DNA of 55,138 bases from Clostridia bacterium (GTDB lineage Bacteria > Bacillota > Clostridia > Christensenellales > Aristaeellaceae). Made by a program: the position numbers and the translations under genes. The notes under the pieces were generated by a model that saw only the letters and a list, made by a program, of their open reading frames with translations, searched no databases and was not told where the DNA came from. Where the stretch lies: contig JAFWES010000050.1 in the NCBI GenBank assembly GCA_017512805.1, positions 1-55,138 on the forward strand. Direction: 5' to 3'. How positions within the stretch are numbered: the stretch's first letter is position 1; the number at the start of each line of letters is the position of its first letter. Of the stretch, positions 50,830 through 55,138 are shown one piece after another.

Positions 50830-53372
50830 GACTTCTTTTCCTCCTTGATTCTTCGGATTTCTTTGACCACAAGTTTCAGATCAACCGGTTTGGCGATATG
50901 TCCGTTCATGCCCGCCTGCATGCATTCCGCGACGTTTTCGGAGAACGCGTCGGCGGTCATGGCGATGATGGGAATGGAGGCGGCCCACGGGTGATCCAGC
51001 TTCCGGATCTGCCGCGTCGCGTCCAGGCCGTTCATTTCCGGCATCTGGACATCCATAAAGATCAGGTCGTAGCGTCCTTCCGGGGCCTGCGCCATCTTCT
51101 CGACGCAGATTCGTCCGTTTTCCGCCCGTTCCGACGTGATGCCAAACATGCCCAGCATGGTGGAGATGATTTCCCAGTTGAGATCGTTATCCTCCGCGAT
51201 CAGGATATTTATTCCGGCCAGGTCGGAATAGTCGTCCATCGGCTCCACCGCCTTCACTTCCATTCCGAGCAGCTCATTGATTTTCTCGTACAACCCGGAA
51301 CGGAACAGCGGTTTGCCGATGAACCCGTTCGCCCCGGCCGCTTTCGCTTCCTCTTCAATGTCGGACCAGTCATAGGCTGAGGTCAGCAGGATGGGGATGG
51401 GAGCGTCTATGTCCGCTCGGATGCGGCGGATGGTCTCCATTCCGTCAGGATCCGGCATCTTCCAGTCCAGAATGATCACGTTGTAATCGTTTCCGGCTTC
51501 ATGCCGGCGGCGGATCATTTCCAGCGCTTCCAGCCCGGAGCCGGCCTGATCCGCGCGGACGCCCAGGGAGGCCAGGGTATCTGCCGCGGTTTCCAGCAGA
51601 ATCGGATCGTCGTCCGCGATCAGGGCGTCCACCCCGTCGATGCGCATCTCCTCCAGCTGCTTTTCGGCGACCTGAAGATCCAGCGAAATGGTGAAGGTGG
51701 TTCCTTTTTCAAGCTCGCTTTGACACTCGATCGTCCCGTGCATCAGCTCGACCATCTGGCGGGTAATCGCCAGCCCTAGCCCGGTCCCCTGAATGCTGTT
51801 CACCCGGCTGTCCGTCTGCCGGGAAAAAGGCTGGTACATCTTTTCCAGGAACTCAGGGCTCATGCCGATCCCGGTGTCCGCCACACGGTAGACCAGCTTC
51901 ACGCAGCCCGGCTTTTCGCTTTTTTCCTCCCGCAGGTCCACGGATACGCGGCCGCCCGGCATGGTATACTTGATGGCGTTGGACAGAATGTTGATGTAAA
52001 TCTGGTTCAGCCGCAGCTGATCAGCGTAAAGGTACTCCTTCTCGATGCGATTGACGCGGAAGCTGAAAACGATGTTTTTCTCCTTGATCATGGGCTGGGA
52101 CAGGTTCACCAGGTTCTCCACGGTTTCCACGATGGAAAAGGTGATCGGGCTCAGGCTGAGTTTTCCGCTTTCCACCTTGGAAATATCCAGGATATCGTTG
52201 ATCAGCGTCAGCAGATGATGGCCGGCCAGGCTGATCTTTCGCAGATGATCGGCCGTGGCTTCCTGGTCCCCCAGGTTTTTTTCGGCGATGGCGGTCAGGC
52301 CGATGATCGCGTTCATCGGGGTGCGTATGTCGTGAGACATCGTGGAAAGAAAATCCGTTTTGGCCCTGTTGGCGGCTTCCGCTTCTCTGGCCATCACCCG
52401 AAGCTTTTTGTTGGCGGAATGCATATACAGGAAGTCCGTCACCAGCAGAAGCAGCAGCCCGAAGGAGACCACCCCGATCAGGATCCAGTTTTCCGTATCC
52501 GCGTTCAGGTTGCTGACCGGCGCGAAGCTCAGCAGCACCCAGCCTTTCGTGGAGGTAATGGGCGTATGGGCGACTACGCATTCCCGGCCTCTTGAATCCA
52601 GCATGGTGAAGGAGCCCGTCCCGGACATGATGTCTGAAAACAGCTGGTTCTGCGCGGCGATTCCGGGCTGGTTATAGGATTTGTAGAACTCGAAAAAGCT
52701 GCTGCTTTTAAACGACCGCCCCCGGATGACATAGTTGCTGTCCGCGTCGATGATGGAAAAATCCTCATCCTCGTACTCTTCCTTGGGGAAAACCCACTTT
52801 TCCTCCAGCTTGGACGTGGGAATGACGCGCAGCAGCAAGGCCTGCTTTCTTTCCCCGCTGGCCGCGTCCCGCACGACTATCCGGTTGCAGAAGGCCAGTG
52901 ACTGTTCCCCGTTCATGGGATTCGTATAGGTCCGGGTGATGTTGATGGCCTCGCCCAGATCCGCGATCCACCCCCCGTCCCCGAAGAGGTCCATCCGCGC
53001 ATAGGACACGGCGTACTCTTCCGGGCTGTTCAGTTTCGGCCTTGTCGAACAGCCTGTCAGGGTTTCGGCGTCGATGAGGTGGGCGGAGGTGTCCGCCCTT
53101 GCGTGGGTGGCGCTGATATACGCCGCCGCCTCTTCCAGCGTCAGATCCCGGCTGTTAATGTACTGCGCCCAGTTGTCACAGATCCCCTGTTCCCCTTCCA
53201 GGTAGTTCTCGGTCACCCGTTCCATGGCCATCGACGCATTGACGAAATGTTCCACCTGGGACCGGGCGTTTTCGTTTTTCTCATACCTGGAATACAGCGC
53301 AACAAAAACCAGGATGGCGGCCATCAGGGCGATGTTCGCCACAACCATCCACGATGTCTTCAGACGGTTCAT
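50826..53372 (-). CDS. hybrid sensor histidine kinase with two receiver domains
   Basis: The 848-residue protein has membrane helices at residues about 9-27 and 296-315 enclosing a 265-residue Cache-like outer domain. Inside are HisKA with His347 ([14 protein letters not shown]), the HATPase with Asn465 in [16 protein letters not shown] and GTGLGLAI, and two receivers with phospho-acceptors Asp636 (IILDWKMPD) and Asp774 (IFMDVQMPE). No DNA-binding domain or phosphotransfer domain follows, so the output partner is not in the window. The gene is followed by the solute-binding lipoprotein in the same operon. Confidence 0.96.
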   Translation of the reverse strand: MNRLKTSWMVVANIALMAAILVFVALYSRYEKNENARSQVEHFVNASMAMERVTENYLEGEQGICDNWAQYINSRDLTLEEAAAYISATHARADTSAHLIDAETLTGCSTRPKLNSPEEYAVSYARMDLFGDGGWIADLGEAINITRTYTNPMNGEQSLAFCNRIVVRDAASGERKQALLLRVIPTSKLEEKWVFPKEEYEDEDFSIIDADSNYVIRGRSFKSSSFFEFYKSYNQPGIAAQNQLFSDIMSGTGSFTMLDSRGRECVVAHTPITSTKGWVLLSFAPVSNLNADTENWILIGVVSFGLLLLLVTDFLYMHSANKKLRVMAREAEAANRAKTDFLSTMSHDIRTPMNAIIGLTAIAEKNLGDQEATADHLRKISLAGHHLLTLINDILDISKVESGKLSLSPITFSIVETVENLVNLSQPMIKEKNIVFSFRVNRIEKEYLYADQLRLNQIYINILSNAIKYTMPGGRVSVDLREEKSEKPGCVKLVYRVADTGIGMSPEFLEKMYQPFSRQTDSRVNSIQGTGLGLAITRQMVELMHGTIECQSELEKGTTFTISLDLQVAEKQLEEMRIDGVDALIADDDPILLETAADTLASLGVRADQAGSGLEALEMIRRRHEAGNDYNVIILDWKMPDPDGMETIRRIRADIDAPIPILLTSAYDWSDIEEEAKAAGANGFIGKPLFRSGLYEKINELLGMEVKAVEPMDDYSDLAGINILIAEDNDLNWEIISTMLGMFGITSERAENGRICVEKMAQAPEGRYDLIFMDVQMPEMNGLDATRQIRKLDHPWAASIPIIAMTADAFSENVAECMQAGMNGHIAKPVDLKLVVKEIRRIKEEKKS

Positions 53373-53470
53373 GCAACAGTCCCTCCGGAGGAGCAGGATT
53401 AAAGGTTTTGCTGGTTCAGGCCGGGTTATGGAATCAGTATATCACATTTCCGCCTGTTCGTCATCCGAAA

Positions 53471-53537
53471 AAAAGGGAGACAGGGACGGTTCTCGAAGGA
53501 GACAGGGGACAGGAGAAAGTTCCCGTCTCCTTTTTTT
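53471..53537. repeat. GGAGACAG repeat, copy 8 with nested copies
   Basis: GGGAGACAGGGACGGTTCTC, then AAGGAGACAGGGGACAGG and finally CCGTCTCCTTTTTTT. This looks like one copy inserted into another. It lies just upstream of the cysK promoter. Confidence 0.75.
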
Positions 53538-53569
53538 CCTCGAAACAATGGATGAAAATAATTTTAGTT

Positions 53570-53605
53570 TTACCTATTGACATACTGGGTAATCGGTGAT
53601 ATTGT
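53570..53605 (+). promoter_or_regulatory. cysK promoter with overlapping operator
   Basis: TTGACA (53577-53582) and TATTGT (53600-53605) are 17 bp apart. An inverted repeat TTACC (53570-53574) / GGTAA (53588-53592) encloses the -35 box, and TACTGG occurs in it as in the nifS operator. A CymR/IscR-type (Rrf2) repressor would fit. Confidence 0.55.
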
Positions 53606-53637
53606 TCAGCCATTATCATGCGAAGGAGGACCGTGTT

Positions 53638-54570
53638 ATGGCCAAGATTTACAGAAGCACCCTTGAACTGATCGGAAATACCCCGCTGGTGGAGATCTCC
53701 AACATTGAGAAAGCGCTGGGGCTGGAAGCCACCGTCCTGGTGAAGCTGGAATATTTCAATCCCGCCGGCAGCGTCAAGGACAGGATCGCCAAAGCCATGA
53801 TTGAGGACGCGGAACAGAAAGGGCTGCTGAAGGAAGGCTCCGTCATCATTGAGCCCACCAGCGGCAATACCGGGATCGGCCTGGCCGCCATCGCCGCCTC
53901 CAAGGGCTACCGGATCATCCTGACGATGCCGGAAACCATGAGCGTGGAAAGGCGGAACATTCTGAAGGCCTACGGCGCCGAACTGGTGCTGACGGAGGGC
54001 AGCAAGGGGATGAAAGGCGCGATCGCCAAAGCGGAGGAGCTGGCGAAAGAAATCCCCGGCAGCTTTATCCCCGGGCAGTTTGTCAATCCCGCCAACCCCG
54101 CCGTTCACCGGGCCACCACCGGGCCCGAAATCTGGAACGACACGGACGGAAAAGTGGATATTTTCATCGCTGGCGTCGGAACCGGCGGCACCGTGACCGG
54201 GACGGGCGAATACCTGAAATCAAAGAATCCGGAGATCCGGATCGTCGCCCTGGAGCCCAAGGATTCCCCGGTTCTGTCCGAGGGAAAGGCCGGCGCCCAC
54301 AAGATTCAGGGCATCGGCGCCGGGTTTGTGCCCGATGTGCTGAACACCGGCGTGTACGATGAGATTTTCTGCGCCGCCGCCGAAGACGCCTTTGCCGCCG
54401 CAAAGCTGCTGGCCCGGAAGGAAGGCATCTCCGTGGGGATCTCCTCCGGCGCCGCCCTGCACGGAGCCATTGAACTGGCGAAGCGTCCCGAAAACCGGGG
54501 AAAGGTCATTGTGGCGCTGCTCCCCGACAGCGGAGACCGGTATTACTCCACACCGCTGTTCAACGAATAA
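53638..54570 (+). CDS. cysK: cysteine synthase A (O-acetylserine sulfhydrylase)
   Basis: ATG 53638 is chosen because AAGGAGG lies eight bases upstream. The 310-residue protein has the PLP lysine Lys47 in [14 protein letters not shown], the substrate loop [12 protein letters not shown], the phosphate-binding [12 protein letters not shown] and the C-terminal SSGAALHGA and [14 protein letters not shown]. All are diagnostic for CysK, which makes cysteine from O-acetylserine and sulfide. The cysteine also feeds the NifS/IscU system encoded 7 kb away. It is a single gene with its own promoter, followed by a terminator and a group II intron. Confidence 0.97.
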   Translation: MAKIYRSTLELIGNTPLVEISNIEKALGLEATVLVKLEYFNPAGSVKDRIAKAMIEDAEQKGLLKEGSVIIEPTSGNTGIGLAAIAASKGYRIILTMPETMSVERRNILKAYGAELVLTEGSKGMKGAIAKAEELAKEIPGSFIPGQFVNPANPAVHRATTGPEIWNDTDGKVDIFIAGVGTGGTVTGTGEYLKSKNPEIRIVALEPKDSPVLSEGKAGAHKIQGIGAGFVPDVLNTGVYDEIFCAAAEDAFAAAKLLARKEGISVGISSGAALHGAIELAKRPENRGKVIVALLPDSGDRYYSTPLFNE

Positions 54571-54620
54571 TCCGGAAAAGGGGTCAGGCCAGGCTTTCCG
54601 GGTCGACCCGCCACGGAATG

Positions 54621-54653
54621 AAGCCCCCCGTCGGACTGTCCGACGGGGGGCTT
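54621..54653 (+). terminator. hairpin after cysK
   Basis: Fifteen-bp perfect stem AAGCCCCCCGTCGGA / TCCGACGGGGGGCTT with a three-base loop (CTG). Only TT and then CCTATGA follow instead of a T run, because the intron begins at 54661. Confidence 0.8.
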
Positions 54654-54660
54654 CCTATGA

Positions 54661-55138
54661 GTGTGCCGGGCATGGCACAATTCTTGCGGGTGAAAGTCCC
54701 GCCACGGGTATTTACCGCCAAGTGTAGCGAACCGCAAGTTGCTGCCAGCAATGGCAGGAGGGGAGGAAGCGGTGTAGCAAAGCCGAGGAGCCTACGAACA
54801 GAAACCGGATACAAGGCTAAACGGTGGGCAAGGTTGCTCATCAAACCGAAACCCGAAAGGTAAACGTAAAACCGAAGCAGTAAATCCGGAGGTTGTGCGG
54901 CGAAAGAATTGTGTCTTACCCCGGGAGGCCCGGTCAGCGAGGCAATGAACGAAGCGAAAGCAGAGAGAAGCCGAGTGCGACAAAAAGCGTAGTGACCGGG
55001 AGTCAGCTGAGGCCATAGTACCGGAAGCACCAAACCGGGAAGGGCCTAATGTCGTAACAATGCGAATCGCTGTAAGCAAGGCATGAACATTCCGAAACCG
55101 AGAATAAGCCCAGCAAGCAGAAACGTAAGTCTGCAGAG
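54661..55138 (+). mobile_element. group II intron, 5' part (continues beyond the window)
   Basis: The segment starts GTGTG, the group II 5' consensus, followed by the stem GTGTGCC / GGCAC and the hairpin GCGGGTGAAAGTCCCGC. It continues with the domain I pattern typical of bacterial group II introns (GCCGAGGAGCCTACGAACAG, AAACCGGATACAAGGCTAAA, GTGACCGGGAGTCAGC, GAGGCCATAGTACCGG). No reverse transcriptase start is seen before the window ends, so the encoded protein lies further right. The intron starts seven bases after a terminator hairpin, as is usual for group IIC introns, although the class cannot be set from this part alone. Confidence 0.88.

Noticed and set aside
29708-53537. The dispersed GGAGACAG repeats as a CRISPR array
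   Set aside because: Copies are kilobases apart, in both orientations, and have no regular spacers or cas genes nearby.
54584-55033. Minus-strand frame of about 149 codons in the intron
   Set aside because: Such antisense frames are common artefacts in structured group II intron RNA; no ribosome binding site or domain.

Overview
The window is about 55 kb of mid-to-high GC DNA. Genes begin with strong AGGAGG-type ribosome binding sites and many have near-consensus sigma-A promoters. The gene content (carbohydrate ABC transporter with glycoside hydrolases, GLFGG-repeat protein, NifS/IscU pair, ECF sigma/anti-sigma pair, many two-component proteins) fits a gut- or rumen-dwelling Bacillota of the Clostridia. 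The genus cannot be assigned from the sequence alone.

Layout. 1-8.3 kb: the first codons of a divergent minus-strand gene, an AraC regulator, a PHP-domain phosphoesterase, a secreted alpha/beta hydrolase, a MobA/MobL relaxase remnant, a membrane-lipid glycosylation operon (GT87-like transferase, UbiA prenyltransferase, HAD phosphatase) and a Phd/RelE-type toxin-antitoxin pair. 8.4-15 kb: a signalling locus with a 7TM kinase-like protein, a second kinase, a LuxR-type response regulator and a secreted protein, followed by an Fe-S aldo/keto reductase and a truncated surface protein. The promoter of the truncated gene carries the same 18-bp palindrome, at the same spacing, as the promoter of the response regulator. 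15-21.6 kb: ECF sigma/anti-sigma pair, CorA, a MerR/TipAS regulator set among phage and Na/Pi-transporter remnants, a GLFGG-repeat protein, a MATE exporter and a broken MFS transporter.

21.6-43.1 kb is mostly carbohydrate metabolism: a GH2 enzyme, a DEAD-box helicase with a structured leader, a cytoplasmic PL11 rhamnogalacturonan lyase, an HD protein, a DUF554 protein, a nucleoside-kinase-like protein, an operon of GH2, sugar-binding protein, two permeases and a GH43 enzyme, an ArsR-fold regulator, a GH43 pseudogene and a GH38 alpha-mannosidase whose -10 box sits inside a perfect inverted repeat. Together these could import and trim plant or host glycans: the binding protein and permeases take up oligosaccharides, while GH2, GH38 and PL11, which lack signal peptides, would act inside the cell.

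43.3-55.1 kb: a second MATE exporter, the NifS/IscU pair, a secreted S15 peptidase, a lipoprotein solute-binding protein overlapping a hybrid histidine kinase, and cysK. The window ends inside a group II intron that begins 7 bp after the terminator-like hairpin of cysK.

A short repeat with arms GGAGACAG and CTGTCTCC occurs at eight or more places from 29.7 kb onward, beside gene ends, promoters and pseudogene breakpoints. Several gene remnants (MobA/MobL, Na/Pi transporter, phage tail, MFS, GH43, surface protein) show that the intergenic regions record past insertions and deletions.
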